From the NCBI GenBank assembly GCA_030435675.1, contig CM059623.1, forward strand, positions 646,012 to 710,011: a stretch of 64,000 bases of DNA. Direction: 5' to 3'. Position 1 is the stretch's first letter. Every line of letters begins with the position of its first letter. This stretch comes from Steinernema hermaphroditum. Its lineage: Eukaryota; Nematoda; Chromadorea; Rhabditida; Steinernematidae. The translations under genes and the position numbers were made by a program. This document shows, in pieces, positions 44,741 through 56,544 of this stretch. The notes under the pieces were generated by a model. That model was not told the DNA's origin and made no database searches. It was given only the letters and a program-made list of their open reading frames with translations.

Positions 44741-45956
44741 ACAAGGGAACCTTCCGAAGTGTCCTGCTCGGATCGAGCTGGAAATTAACACACAGATAGG
44801 CCTCCATTACTGAATGTCAACCTCAAAAGGGCACCTGCTTATACGCATGCCAGGTCATGTAAACACCTTCCGCAAATTTTGGTCGAACGATTATAATCAA
44901 CTTTGCCCAAAAGTGAACAAACGGTATGTGTGGCTGATCTGGTAAGCAGCTTGGTTGACGTTTTTGGGATCCGGGTTCGACTCCGCTTCGGACCCACATT
45001 TTTTCTTTTCGCTTCTCCAACATATTTAAGCTTGATTTTTTCTTCGTGCTCAATCCTATCCAAACTTCAGTTATGAATGCTAGCAATGTTTTGCGCCTCC
45101 TTACGGGAGTACGGTCAAACGTGTAACGCTAAGATCGAGGCGAGACTAAGGGCAAACGGTAGGCCTAGGTGAGTGTATAAACTGTGCAAAAAATCAGCTG
45201 CCCATACGTCAAAAAAGTCCTTTAAATAAGATGCGCTATTCTTTCTCACGCACATATCATCGTTTCTCACCGGTGATTCCTAATTGACCCAGTGTGTACT
45301 TAAGCTCGCAACTTTGTTTTGGTTGGAAAGTATTCATGCATACTAACTAAAGTAACCGTCCGATAAATCACGATCCAACTATCAGACAGATCTTAAGTAT
45401 ATACTTTGGCGCTTGGGAATCACCAGTGAGAAACGAATATCTACTTGCTTGGAACAGATACCGCATCTTTTTGGACGGGCATAGAGCGCATATGAACAGC
45501 TAAGTTTTTGCTCAGTTTACATACTCACCGAGGCCTACCGTTTGCCCCTAGTCTCGCCTCGATCTTAGCGTTACACGTTTGACCGTACTCTCGTAAGGAG
45601 GCGCAAAACATTGCTAGCATTCATAACTGAAGTTTGGATAGGATTGAGCACGAAGAAAAAATCAAGCTTAAATATGTTGGAGAAGCGAAAAGAAAAAATG
45701 TGGGTCCGAAGCGGAGTCGAACCCGGATCCCAAAAACGTCAACCAAGCTGCTTACCAGATCAGCCACACATACCGTTTGTTCGCTTTTGGGCAAAGTTGA
45801 TTATAATCGTTCGACCAAAATTTGCGGAAGGTGTTTACATGACCTGGCATGCGTATAAGCAGGTGCCCTTTTGAGGTTGACATTCAGTAATGGAGGCCTA
45901 TCTGTGTGTTAATTTCCAGCTCGATCCGAGCAGGACACTTCGGAAGGTTCCCTTGT
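44741..45956. mobile_element. 1.2-kb inverted-repeat element, 444-bp arms each with a tRNA-like pol III unit
   Basis: Arms 44741-45184 and 45513-45956 are reverse complements with only a few differences, around a 328-bp centre. Each arm carries TGGCTGATCTGG (A box), GGTTCGACTCC (exact B-box match) and a T6 terminator (about 44930-45005, and 45660-45740 reversed). A proper T-stem cannot be drawn, so this is tRNA-derived rather than a tRNA gene. The 87-codon frames in both arms are by-products. Confidence 0.8.
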
Positions 45957-45959
45957 AAG

Positions 45960-48900
45960 ATCGACACGGCACATGGGCAAATGGTAGTCCTAGGTGAGTA
46001 TACAAACTATACTAGGTGCCCTCCGTCAAATATAAGCCAAAAAAAAGAATTATGAGTACCGGGGTATATACGAGTACGGCGCTTGTATGAACTGCTTGTA
46101 TAAATTTCATTTGTCAACATATCGAACCCCAATACATCAATTCTGTTCGCAGACTCCTCGTCTCAAATTGGAGCATCTTGCCGAACGGTATCGTCTCCGC
46201 GATCTGTCTTCGAGAAGTGCTCACAGAAGATTGAATCGCGGAGGCCTCACCCGACCCGACTCAAATATGGCACTTCATATTTAGAGCTGCAGTTGGAATG
46301 GTCGGTCGGCTGCGCTTTCGAGTTGCACTTGACATAAGTGACATCAGTGTGGACTGAAATAAGTCGCGCATATCTCGCTGGAAAAACTTCATTCCATGAT
46401 CAGTCTGGCTATGATGACCTAATTTTAATTGCAGCCTTTTAAGACTCAGTGACCTTTCTTTTATTTGAAAATTAAGACATTATTGAGACAGCTCTAGGAG
46501 GCCTGTCTACCTTTGAAGTCACCGTCCCTTATGGACTGCTGTATAAATTCGTGTAGTTTCGCTCGAATGATCTAATCGAATGCCCTGTTGTTGGTTTTGC
46601 GTCCCAGGCTGAGACCTTGGTTCATCCTTTCAGTCTTACCGTTAACCGTACTCAATAATGCGCCCATCGGATTGGCCCTGGCAGCAAATGTTGTAAAATT
46701 GGTAAAGGATGTTTACAGCATCGGCCATTTTTCATGGATCAACCCAATACATACAAGTTGTGCCGAAAGTAGTCCTTCGCTTTCCGACCGGTCTAATGAC
46801 TTTCTAGACTTCCGTCTAAGATGTCGTTTTTTGATGATCCTTAATGCACTAGAAAACAACAAAATCTTCGGTCAATTTGTAGTATGCAAAACATAGTAAT
46901 GACGCGATGAAAAACAACAATTGTATTGCATGTGTACACTACAAATCTGAGAATCGTCTGGTTTACGTAATGCAATAAATCATGCGGCAGTAAATCATAA
47001 CCTACCCTCCCTCAACGCGCAGAACCCATAATATCGTCATTTGAGCTAAAACATCGCCGCAATCTACGTAAACCGAAGACGATGTATAATTTATCGCTCG
47101 ATTCCGGGTCACTATCCGCTCTCAAAGGACAGGCTCGAATCATTTCTATAGTCACCACAGATGACATCAAGTGGTCAAAATGAGAACAGGCTCATTTCGA
47201 GCTGATTATTGCCTTCTGTGATGAATTGGTATGTTTAGTAGGAGTGTAATTTATGAGAATAGTCACGATCTGGCACACTTTTCATATCCCAGGTTCTTAT
47301 GTCTACTTACTAACAAGGAAAGGTCCCAAACTGTCCCACGCCGATTCGGCTGAAATTTGGCATGGAGGTTGGCATGCCAGAGTGTAGCAGAACCTGATAG
47401 GTTTCATCGGTGAATGACGGGTTTAAGCTAAGTTCATAGTGGATTTTGTCCTCTGTAGTTGTAAGGCCCCAACACGATGTCCCTGATGATCACAAAAGAC
47501 ACGGTGGTCTTATCAGTTTCTTCACCATTTCTTTAGGGTTTTCGGAGGCCATTCACCGATGAAACCTATCAGGTTCTGCTACACTCTGACAAGCCAACCA
47601 CATGCCAAATTTCAGCCGAATCGGCGTGGGACAGTTTGGGACCTTTCCTTGTGTGATTGTGTTGAAGTTGGAGGAAAGAGAAGCACGGTCGATTGCGCAT
47701 TTGCTGAAAGTGACATCAGTGCGCAAAGGAGAGGACTTCCGGATTTAGGAGCGTAGGGTTCAAAAATGATCGGGATTAGGCTTATACATCGTCCGAACAT
47801 GCTGCATTTGTGTCGGAAATGACAAAAGATTTCGGAGAAATACGCAGTTACAATCCATCCTTTCATCATCTGTGTCTCGTCTTCAATCCTGAACATGGGA
47901 AACATTCACAGTGAGGAACATGCCGATCTACCGATCTACAGGAACTGCTAGCGAAAAGTTCGATTTGCCGATAGCTCCTGTGGTCCATTTGATGGCTTTC
48001 AGACAGAAGGTTCAACCAGACAGTTCCCTACAGACGCCTGAAACGCGACAGTGGAGTCTGAAAGTCCATTTTCGGGAGATAGAACAATCTACATTCTGTG
48101 TGTACCATCTGGAAAATCTGAAATGTGTCCATCTCTGGTTGATCTTAAGGTTTTGTAGTATTCAAAAGTGCAGTTTTTCCTCAAGTACGACTCTGTGCAA
48201 AAAGTTATGAATCAGTAACCTTTGCAAAGGACATTTATGTGAGTATTTTGTGCTTTTCCGAATGTGCCCATTTCAGGTCACTTTCACCCCGAACACAACC
48301 CGAAATCTGCACTTCGCCGTTGGCAACACGTTGCTCTAAAAACGGCTCCATAATTGAGTAATTTATCAACTACTGGAAGTACATAACATTACCTCTTACG
48401 GCATAGCCAATGCGAAATTCTGTCTACGCGTTTATGTTGGCAATTAAGGACTTATTGGCTGCCCGCGGGATCTAAAACACAGTCTTTCCTGGACTTGGAC
48501 ACGATTTTTAGTATGTTAAGCTTGAACCACGGGTTGGAAAGAACCCATGATTGAAGAAAACTTTGCATATTATTCTGATTGGAGGCCTAGAAGTTCTCCA
48601 ATCGGCGTAGATCTGTCTCTAAAGTCTATCTACTTAGCCCCGTGCGACCGGTCCCTCTCCCACCCTTCTTCCAAGTGAATATACTGACTACAGGATGGGT
48701 CAATGAAGCCCAATTTACATGCACCCAGAGGGGGTGACCGGTCGTACAACAGACTAGACACATTTAGCTGATTCTAAGCGCTCAAGCAGACCCATTTATG
48801 TAAATGGCAAGCTCCACAAGCTGTCCACAGAGGGGTCTTTTTTGAGACTGTCATCGAACTGTTCGTACAATTACAAAGATCCGTCTCCATTCCGTTGAAT

Positions 48901-49200
48901 ATAGCCCTCTCCCTTTAGTGCAACCCTGAGCACGTACATCCTGCAAATCCACTACATGCTTCCTAAAAACAGCCTCACAAATCAAGCAATGAAAGCCCAT
49001 GAAAGTGCACCTGTCCCGACTCATGTTGCCGCGAGGTCATAACTGCCAGCAGTGCCCTATCTATAGCTGCTCAGTGCTTTGCGGCAAATGAATTTATCGC
49101 CGACCAAACCGAATTAACGCGTGATCCTGCAACGGGCGGCACAAACAATCTCGTCATAGGCGCCAAAGAGGAAGGGGGCGTTCCCTCACCTGTTGCGAAC
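45960..49200. other. Gene-poor stretch with a small inverted repeat
   Basis: No gene is supported. 45980-46010 repeats the inner-arm sequence GTCCTAGGTGAGTATACAAACT of the preceding element. The only clear structure is the inverted repeat listed next. Confidence 0.4.
47313..47652. repeat. Inverted repeat, about 103-bp arms
   Basis: Arms 47313-47416 and 47551-47652 (ACAAGGAAAGGTCCCAAACT at one end, inverted at the other; CATCGGTGAATG at the inner ends) enclose about 134 bp. It is MITE-like. Confidence 0.8.
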
Positions 49201-49209
49201 TTCGGAGGC

Positions 49210-49217
49210 TTTAAAAG
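49210..49217 (+). promoter_or_regulatory. TATA-like box of the neurohormone gene
   Basis: GGCTTTAAAAGGGAG lies about 110 bp before ATG 49321, in a GC-rich promoter. Confidence 0.5.
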
Positions 49218-49320
49218 GGAGCGGTCAGCCGGCGGAGGGCGAATTACTCGGCTCGCTTACTTTCCGCTCACCTCCCCCACCTCCCTGAGCTCCCTCTTCC
49301 AGATTACTCTCCCATTCACC

Positions 49321-49809
49321 ATGATCGCCGGAAAATCGTTCTGCCTGCTCCTCATTGCCTTCGCCGTCCTGACGACTACGGTACCGACGGGAGTCTCGGC
49401 CAGGAACCTGCTGACAGCGCAGATCCGCTCCGTCGACGACTGTCCCGTCCACAACAACGACGTCCTCCACTCGGTCATGGGTCGCGTCTGCGAGATGTGC
49501 CACGAGATGTTCGGTGGCAACACTCGCGAGGAGTGTCGGTAAGTGGCTGTTTTCCACAAATGCAACTTGGGCAGCGGACTCATTGTTGACTATGCATGGC
49601 ATTTAGCCTTGTAACATGTAGTAGATCTAATCGGATGTCCTCTAAGGCAACAACACTGCATTATTCACCAAATGACGTCTTCTTGCACTTGCTGTGCAGC
49701 GAAGTCACTAGAAGGCGCCACTAATTCGAACTTTTGTTTCAGGGCACAGTGCTTCAACACACACAAGTTCAAGAACTGCCTCAGTCTCTTCCGTCCACAG
49801 GGACTCTGA
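49321..49809 (+). CDS. CHH/ITP-family neurohormone precursor
   Basis: Two exons, 49321-49538 and 49743-49809; 94 aa. The signal peptide is about 1-27 (LLLIAFAVLTTTVPTGVSA). The mature chain has the six-Cys spacing of crustacean hyperglycaemic hormone and ion transport peptide: DDCPVH, RVCEMCHEMF, EECRAQCF, KFKNCLSLF, including the typical VCE.C and C...C....F..C pattern. Family members are secreted peptide hormones controlling sugar, ion and moult physiology in ecdysozoans; nematodes carry a few. There is no C-terminal amidation Gly (it ends RPQGL). The intron splits the Arg codon before AQC. Confidence 0.88.
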
Positions 49810-49919
49810 GCGATCTCTTCCACAAAGCCGACCTCTACATTTGCTCCATGTTTTGTGATTTTAATTGATTTTATGTTAAGTATAACATGTGTTCTTGGCT
49901 GTGAATAAATAACTGGCAG

Positions 49920-50405
49920 CTTTTGAGACGGATAACACAAGTATATATCCAAGATAGATTGAAAAAGACACAGTGAGATAAATCAGAGAGAGGTCGGTCT
50001 TAGCCCAAGTTTCGGAGGTCCAGATTGTGGACTCGCTGGGACGACCCTTGACGGCTACAGGTGATCTATGAGCCTTTCTGCATTCCAATTACCACGGAAA
50101 TCACGGACATAATGTAGTCAGGCGTCGTTCCAGGTCATCCTTGAGAAACAGATTGGAGGCTGCGGTCCATGACAGGGTCCAGAGACTTCGATGACACAAG
50201 TATACATCGAAGATAGATCTTTTGAACTCGAGACTTTCATGACACCGAGAGAGATAGATCAGAGAGAAGTCGAGCTCCGGAGGTCAAGATCATGGACTCG
50301 CTGGGACGAACCTTGACGGCTCGGCTACAATTGATTTATCAGCCTTTTTGGATTTTCCAGTGACCATGGAAATCGCGGGCATAATCGAGTCAGGCGTTGA
50401 CTCCG
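49920..50405. repeat. Imperfect tandem duplication, about 250-bp unit
   Basis: About 49925-50135 and 50185-50400 share ACACAAGTATA.ATC.AAGATAGAT, GAGATA.ATCAGAGAGA, GGACTCGCTGGGACGA, CCTTGACGGCT and ATAAT...GTCAGGCGT. No coding role is seen. Confidence 0.7.
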
Positions 50406-50409
50406 ACAC

Positions 50410-52930
50410 ACCGAACTAGCTATTAAATCAAGTCTCTTAAAGCCTCAGAAAATTGTCCGCGAAATCGAACCTTGTGGGTAAGATTGCCCAGTTATGTCTA
50501 GGATGGATAGTTCGAGAAAATTTCCATCTTTATGGGGTTGCTTAACCTTGAAATTTGTAAACAAATGGCTGAATTTTACCCTCAATCAGAAGCAGTAACA
50601 AAATGCGAACTGCAGGCTGATCGGGTTAACTTTCAGCTTCACAAAGCTCACTTCCACAAAGATCATCCCTGAAGCGCTTTCTGTGGTGATCTGATCGAGA
50701 TTAAGAGTCATACGATAATGTGTGTCATCGATAACGATGTGCTTGACTCCGGATCGTTATAAGCGCCGGAAGTGGTTGACCATCCGAAATATACATTTCT
50801 TGAAGCTATGGACCATTTGACCAACAGTAGTAGGAATCTCTGATTGTTTTTTTGTTTATCAAAAGTCGATTGTCGATCCCCACATCTCGTCAGAAAGACC
50901 AGGCCTTCATCTAAAATTCTGCACCTGCACGTGGGTGCGGAATCACTTAAACGATTCCAGTTTCCAATGCTTCCAAACACCGGTAGCGAAGAAGGCGAAT
51001 GATGTGATCATCGAGGTCGACCTACGATTCAAGGACCTTCGGATACCTATGACTAATTGAAGGTCTACTTATCTAATTTTCGCTTATCTCGCTGACAGAA
51101 GCAGTACAAAACGACATATAATACCTTAATTCTATCTGCAATTTGCAACTGTAACTTAAGCTTTCGGATATAAACTACCAACCCACAATATACCCTGACT
51201 AATCGACAAGGACGATACAACTCTTTCCTGCACGTGGAAACGAAAATGGCGACATTGAAACCTCAACAATGTACTGAAAATAAGCTGTTATCAGGATTTC
51301 TATTATAACTCTAATCGGATTACATGCTTCGCCTACATTTTTTGACGCAATACATCACGGCAACTTTATTGTTAGCTGATTATTTTCGCGAATCTCTCCT
51401 TCTTCTTTGTTCTACGCAAAAGGACAAAACTACGAAATATATTGGGTTGTTAAGTTGAAAATGGGTCACTCAGCAAAAATATTTTATTTCCATAAGTTTT
51501 AGTCTTTGGGTGAAATCGATTGTGGAGTAGAGTTGACTGTCACTCTATTCGATCTATCTAATCCTCACCTGGGAAGAATTGTCGACTGCCACGAGTCCTA
51601 AGGAGGTCAGAAAAGGAGAATTTTGCTGGTGCATTCGGTAGTTGGCAGGCCCTACTAGTACGGTACTACTTACTTCTACGGTACGACCACATGGATGGAA
51701 CCACGGTTCCTTGGTGTTCCAGGCTTTTTGGAAGCCGGGGTGATCATACTATGTAGATTTATTCCTGATTATACCCTCAACCTCAAACGCGAGCCATCAC
51801 AGATCACACAAACACCATTATTTTCACCTCGTTATTACATAGCTACAGTCTAATTGCATTTCGAAGGGTGCTTATTGAGAAAACCTATTTTTCCACTTGA
51901 CTTGTAGGTACAAAACGTGTGTTATGCTAAGGATCCATGCGACGTACTTAATACGCTCCTGTGTAGGTGCACCCTTAACGGCACATGGTCTGTAAGTGAC
52001 CAACGCAGAGGGATTCACAACAATGACGAACGTGTTACCCTCGTCTTTTGATCGATCAGGCGGATAACATTGCGGACTTTGGGTCAACGCGTGGAAAACG
52101 GTCTATAAGAGTGATTCAAACGGGCCACGCAACTATCGTGTCTACGATAACTTCTGAGCGGTGTCATGAATGGCTTTTTGTTGCAGCCTGGTGGAGTCTT
52201 ATGCTCTGGTAAACCCGACTGACTAGACAAAATCACTCGCTGTCTGGAATATGGTCAGACAGTCCGTCCTGGAGCGGGAACCCTGAATGCAGTGTTATCA
52301 ACCGTTGCACGGTCTCGGTGCTGTCGGTCTCGCTGAGGGTCGCCCGGAGCCCGTCTTGTGCCGCCGGAGGGGGATTTCGCGTCGGCGGGGATCGTCATCA
52401 AGGTCAGGGCTACGTAGAGTGTCGTCACCGAAGAATGCCCCTCCCTGAAAAGGTAAGGTTTGAACGATTCTGTTCTCTAGATGCAGTTCTGCTGTCTGCT
52501 CTCTCTACTATTCGCTAATCTCCTTCTTTGTAGCTTAGGGCGCTCCTGAACCTACGTAACTTGAACGAGGATGTGACGGTCGCCGACGAAAGATCGTTAC
52601 CGGCCAAGCGGAAGTGCCACTCCGCTCCCGCTATGTAAGTCTGCAACCTCGTGCAGGATGGAGTGTCTAGACGGTTTTTTGCACCGATCTCGTCGGCCCG
52701 CCAGTCGTTTGTTGACTCCATTTGACGATCGGTCGTGTCGACCATTAGGCCAGTAGCCGTTCGAAACGAAACCGCAATATGCTATGCAATTCAAACAAGT
52801 CCAACAAGATTGCGAAGTCGAAAGAGCCGTTCTCTGCGCTGACGGATGGGCTTTCGAGATCGGGGTGCGCAGACAGGAGAGGGTCAATGTTGTCGACCAC
52901 ATTTTCATATGTACGCTAAGTTTCGCTAGA
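50410..52930. other. Intergenic, possibly holding missing 5' exons of the kinase
   Basis: No gene is firmly supported. 52330-52455 (+) and 52535-52620 (+) look like exons: a GTAAGG donor at 52455, a TTTGTAG acceptor near 52534, and frame LRALLNLRNLNEDVTVADE. The first has an in-frame TAG, so this may be a decayed gene. Confidence 0.35.
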
Positions 52931-52937
52931 TTTTCAG

Positions 52938-54426
52938 AACAAAAAGTGGAACGGCAGCGAAAGCACAGAACAACAGCGGAACGCTGGAATCAAATCCAAC
53001 TCGGGCTTCCGGAAAAGTGGTGAAAGCGACGGAGGGCGCAGTGCTGACCGACGATATTTTGGATGATTTGGTTAAGCATAACTGGTATCATGGTTTGATG
53101 CCTAGAGAAGAAGTTACCCTATTCGATCAGGTTCCATGAGTTACAGTTCTGAATTTTAGGTTGAGGAGATGTTGACGAAGAACGGTGACTTTGTCGTTCG
53201 AAAGACCGACGTTCAAAAGCACGCCTGTTTGGCTGTGTCGGTTTTCTACGGCGATCGCGTTCGTCACATAGTGCTGAAGATGCTCAACGGCAAGTGGCAC
53301 ATTCGCGATCATGGACATGAGAATGTCGGAGAGTTGATCACACAGCATGTGGACAAGAAATGGGATGTGCAGAAGGACGGTGCCCATCTGATCAATGCGA
53401 TTCCACGCCCTGACTATTACATTCTCCATGAACACGTGAAACTGGAACAGAAACTCGGAAGTGGGAATTTCGGAGACGTCTTTAAAGGAACGATGAAGAT
53501 CCCCACTGGTGGACGTGAAGCTGTAGCCGTGAAGATCTTGAAAGGCGTCATGGGGAAAGCGGAGCGTATTAAGTTCATGAAGGAAGCTTCGTTGACGCGC
53601 AAATTCAACCATACGAACATTGTTCAAATGCTGGGAGTCGCTGCTCAGGTCTGTTGTCACAACCTTTTTCAATCCGATGTTTGCGTTTTTAGCAAGAACC
53701 GATCATGATCATTCTGGAACATGCGCCGAACGGCTCACTAAATAAATATCTGCAAAAGAACGCTGACCTCGACTGGAAAACTCTTGTGAAGTCAGTTTAA
53801 TTGTTGCACGAGCCCTTTCAATTCACGTTGTTCTAGGTTTGTGCTGGATGGTGCCGAGGGTATGTTCTACTTATCGAGTCGGCATGTCATACATCGCGAC
53901 ATTGCCGCTCGTAACTGCTTGCTGGGTGGCTCAAACGAAGTGAAGATAAGTGATTTCGGGCTGTCAGTCGCCGTGGAGGGCACGCAGCACCAGGTCAAGG
54001 AGAGCAGGTTCGCTGTCCCTTCAGTTTAGACTGGATCAGGTTACCTTTCAGGCTCAAAAACGTTCCAATTCGTTGGCTCTCACCAGAAACCTTTCAAAAA
54101 GGGGTGTTTTCGACAAAGAGCGACGTTTGGTCGTTTGGCATCATGATCTGGGAGATTTTCAGCCGCTGCAAGAGTGAACCATATCCCGGAAAAACAAACG
54201 CTGAGGTGAAAGCGATGATTGTCACTGATCAAAGGTAAGTCATTCGTTCAGCGTGCGCGACATGATCACTTGTTGCAGGATGAAATCGCCACAAGGAATG
54301 CCTGTTCCCATGGAGGATATTATGCAGTGCTGCTGGCTAGAAAAGCCCGAGGACCGACCCGATTTCCAAGAACTGGTAAAGAAAGTTGGAATCGTATACA
54401 ATCAAAAGGAGGTGGAGTTTGTATAA
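52938..54426 (+). CDS. SH2-domain tyrosine kinase, Fer/Fes type (first exon unresolved)
   Basis: Exons: 52938-53130, 53160-53648, 53693-53790, 53837-54007, 54052-54234 and 54279-54426. A Lys/Ser-rich N-terminus is followed by an SH2 domain from [10 protein letters not shown] through GDFVVRKT (phosphotyrosine-binding Arg kept) to about PDYYIL. The kinase domain then begins at once: [27 protein letters not shown] catalytic loop, SDFGLS, IRWLSPE, DVWSFGI. All catalytic residues are present, so it should be active. It has the short cytosolic architecture of the expanded nematode Fer-like group, often male-germline expressed. No in-frame ATG is found in the first listed exon, so a small upstream exon is missing. 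It converges with the next gene, with 93 bp between them. Confidence 0.9.
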
Positions 54427-54519
54427 TATCATAAATGTATAAATTATTAGGAGTAAATATCTTAATAGAAATCGTGTGTTTATCAAGGGGAGCATGGCTG
54501 AAGAATGCACTCAAGTTGT

Positions 54520-54948
54520 TCACAAAGTTGGGTGAATAATGTGTCTCATGAACTTTTCAAAGAAAAATGACACGATCAAAAGGAGGACAAGAACGGTATA
54601 AATGGAGATCCATGACTGAAGATGAGAGAGTTCTTTCTCCATCTTGACGATTTCCGCCTTTTGTTCTGCAATCACTTCTTTCAATTTGGTCGTTTCGCTG
54701 GATTCGTCTGCCGTCATATTTGCTTCTTTCTCCACATTCTTCGTATAATACTCAAGAAGGCCCATTACTGAGGACCTATAGAGAGGGCACCTCTGCAGAG
54801 GAGTCAGCACCTCGATGAGATTGTATCGACGAATGTGTGTAGCCTTGGTTTCATCCATAACAGACGTCAACCTTTTGATCGCAAAATACGAAAGTTCATC
54901 GTCGTTTTTGCTCAGTTCGTCGACAGTATTCTGAAGGACGTACTCCAT
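54520..54948 (-). CDS. Tail-anchored coiled-coil protein, unknown
   Basis: Single exon, 142 aa. The N-terminal half is helical and charged (TSVMDETKATHIRRYNLIEV, LQRCPLYRSSVMGLLEYY). A Lys/Glu-rich coiled coil (about 90-112) and one membrane segment (about 114-132, IYTVLVLLLIVSFFF) lie close to the C-terminus with a short basic tail. The layout fits a protein inserted post-translationally into ER or mitochondrial outer membrane with a cytosolic coiled coil. No family is recognised. Confidence 0.65.
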   Translation of the reverse strand: MEYVLQNTVDELSKNDDELSYFAIKRLTSVMDETKATHIRRYNLIEVLTPLQRCPLYRSSVMGLLEYYTKNVEKEANMTADESSETTKLKEVIAEQKAEIVKMEKELSHLQSWISIYTVLVLLLIVSFFFEKFMRHIIHPTL

Positions 54949-55194
54949 TGCGAAGTGCGATCAACCGTAACCAGTGTATGTTTATATTTGGACAAGATAT
55001 GCTAATTGTGGTACGGAGCATCGCATATCACATGCATTCGCGGAAGCTGGCACGGGACGAGGATAGCAGTGCCTGACTTCACCATCGATTGCGAAATGTT
55101 GTGCGCATTGATCTGGCTGTCAGGAACGCAAAGGTGTCCGGACTCCGGACACCTTTGCAACGACTGGAAAACTGTCTAGACATTCGGTTGGCAT

Positions 55195-55378
55195 TCGAGT
55201 CAGAAAACGCCGAGTCGCCGAGTCGAGTCGCCGAGTCGGACTTGGCCGAGTCGCCGAGTCGAGTCGGACTTGGCCGAGTCGCCGAGTCGAGTCGGACTTG
55301 GCCGAGTCGCCGAGTCGAGTCGGACTTGGCCGAGTCACCGAGTCGAGTCGGACTTGGCCGAGTCACCGAGTCGAAGTG
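55195..55378. repeat. CGAGTC tandem repeat, about 31-bp unit
   Basis: Five to six units built from GCCGAGTCGCCGAGTCGAGT and CGGACTTG. It shares the CGAGTC core with the satellites at 35.4 and 36.5 kb. Frames on both strands through it are artefacts. Confidence 0.9.
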
Positions 55379-55597
55379 CCAACCCTAGTCTAGACACATG
55401 CTGACTGGAAATGCGCAACTGAGAATCAACGTCTGCCCCACAGGCACGAACTCATCGAGATAAATTGCACACACACAATCAATGAACGAAGAAAGCAAAG
55501 TTCCAACCAACGCCAACGACCGCCCCAACAACACAATGCGACACACCATCTAAACAACAACTTTTATCATTTACATCTGAAACAAAATCAACAACGA

Positions 55598-56511
55598 TTA
55601 GTTCTTGCCAGTGCTCTGCAGGAACTGCCAGTGCAGCTGGTACGGCGTCTTCTCAAGGGCTTGCTCTTCCCAAAGATCAGGGGTCAGGTACGAGTAGGTT
55701 CGTTGAATGGCGTAGTACGTGGCCTTGGCGAAGTTTCCAAGGGTGCAGGTTTGGCCGACGGCACATGTGTAGCAGTCTTCGATACCGGCCATGTGGAGGA
55801 GCTTCTTCGGGACGGGCGCAGAGACGATGCCGGTTCCACGAGGTGCCGGGATCAGGCGCACGAGGACGGACGCGCACTTGCCGCTGACCTAAACGAACAC
55901 TTCGTTCATCGGCCAATTTCGCATGGTGAACTACTTGCCTTGCAAGGAACAGTATGGGGCTTTCCGATCTTGTTTCCCCAGTATCCACGACGCACGGGGA
56001 TGATGGCCAACTTGGCGGCGATCATGGCACCACGGATGGAGGTAGCTACTTCCTTCGAGCACTTCACTCCAAGTCCGACGTGTCCGTTGTGATCGCCGAT
56101 GGCAACGATCGCCTTGAAGCGGGTGCGCTGTCCGGCGCGGGTCTGCTTCTGTACGGGTGAGATCTTGAGCACATCGTCCTTGAGACCGCTAAGGAGCAGA
56201 TCGATGATTTCGTGCTCCTGAAGAGAATACCACCATTAGTCAGTCAACCGACACGCGCCAACCTTGATGGGCAGCGAATGGAGGTAGATCTCCTCGATGG
56301 ACTTGAGCTTGCCTTCCTTGACAAGGCGTCCGAGCTTCGTCACCGGTACCCAGTCCTTCTTCTCTTCGGTGCGTCCGCCGCGACCTCCACGGCCACGTCC
56401 TCCGCGACCGCGTCCGCCACGACCACGGGCACCACTGCTCTCACCACCACGGCCTCCAGTGCGACCCTCAGGAGCTCCGAATCCGCCACCAAATCCTCCG
56501 CGATCAGCCAT
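55598..56511 (-). CDS. rps-2: 40S ribosomal protein uS5 (RPS-2)
   Basis: Three exons: 56511-56263, 56217-55939 and 55888-55598; 272 aa. A Gly/Arg-rich N-terminus (RGRGG repeats, residues about 20-47) is followed by [15 protein letters not shown], the S5 double-stranded RNA-binding fold ([20 protein letters not shown]) and the C-terminal domain ([15 protein letters not shown]). It is part of the 40S decoding and entry-channel region. Intron 2 starts with GC, not GT (CCTTGCAAG|GCAAGTAG), and ends TTTAG. Length and sequence are typical for the family. Confidence 0.97.
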
Positions 56512-56527
56512 TTTATGTTGTTCAAAG

Positions 56528-56533
56528 CTGAAA
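56528..56533 (-). promoter_or_regulatory. Likely spliced-leader acceptor of RPS-2
   Basis: TTTCAG on the minus strand ends about 16 bp before the ATG, with no upstream coding exon. Confidence 0.55.
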
Positions 56534-56544
56534 TAGAAGTGTAA

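Noticed and set aside
44930..45005. A functional tRNA gene
   Set aside because: A and B boxes fit, but the T-stem does not pair and no acceptor stem or clear anticodon arm can be drawn.
44823..45874. Two identical 87-codon frames as duplicated genes
   Set aside because: They lie in the arms of an inverted repeat and run across a tRNA-like pol III unit.
55079..55388. Ser/Arg-rich frames on both strands
   Set aside because: Translation of a 31-bp tandem repeat.
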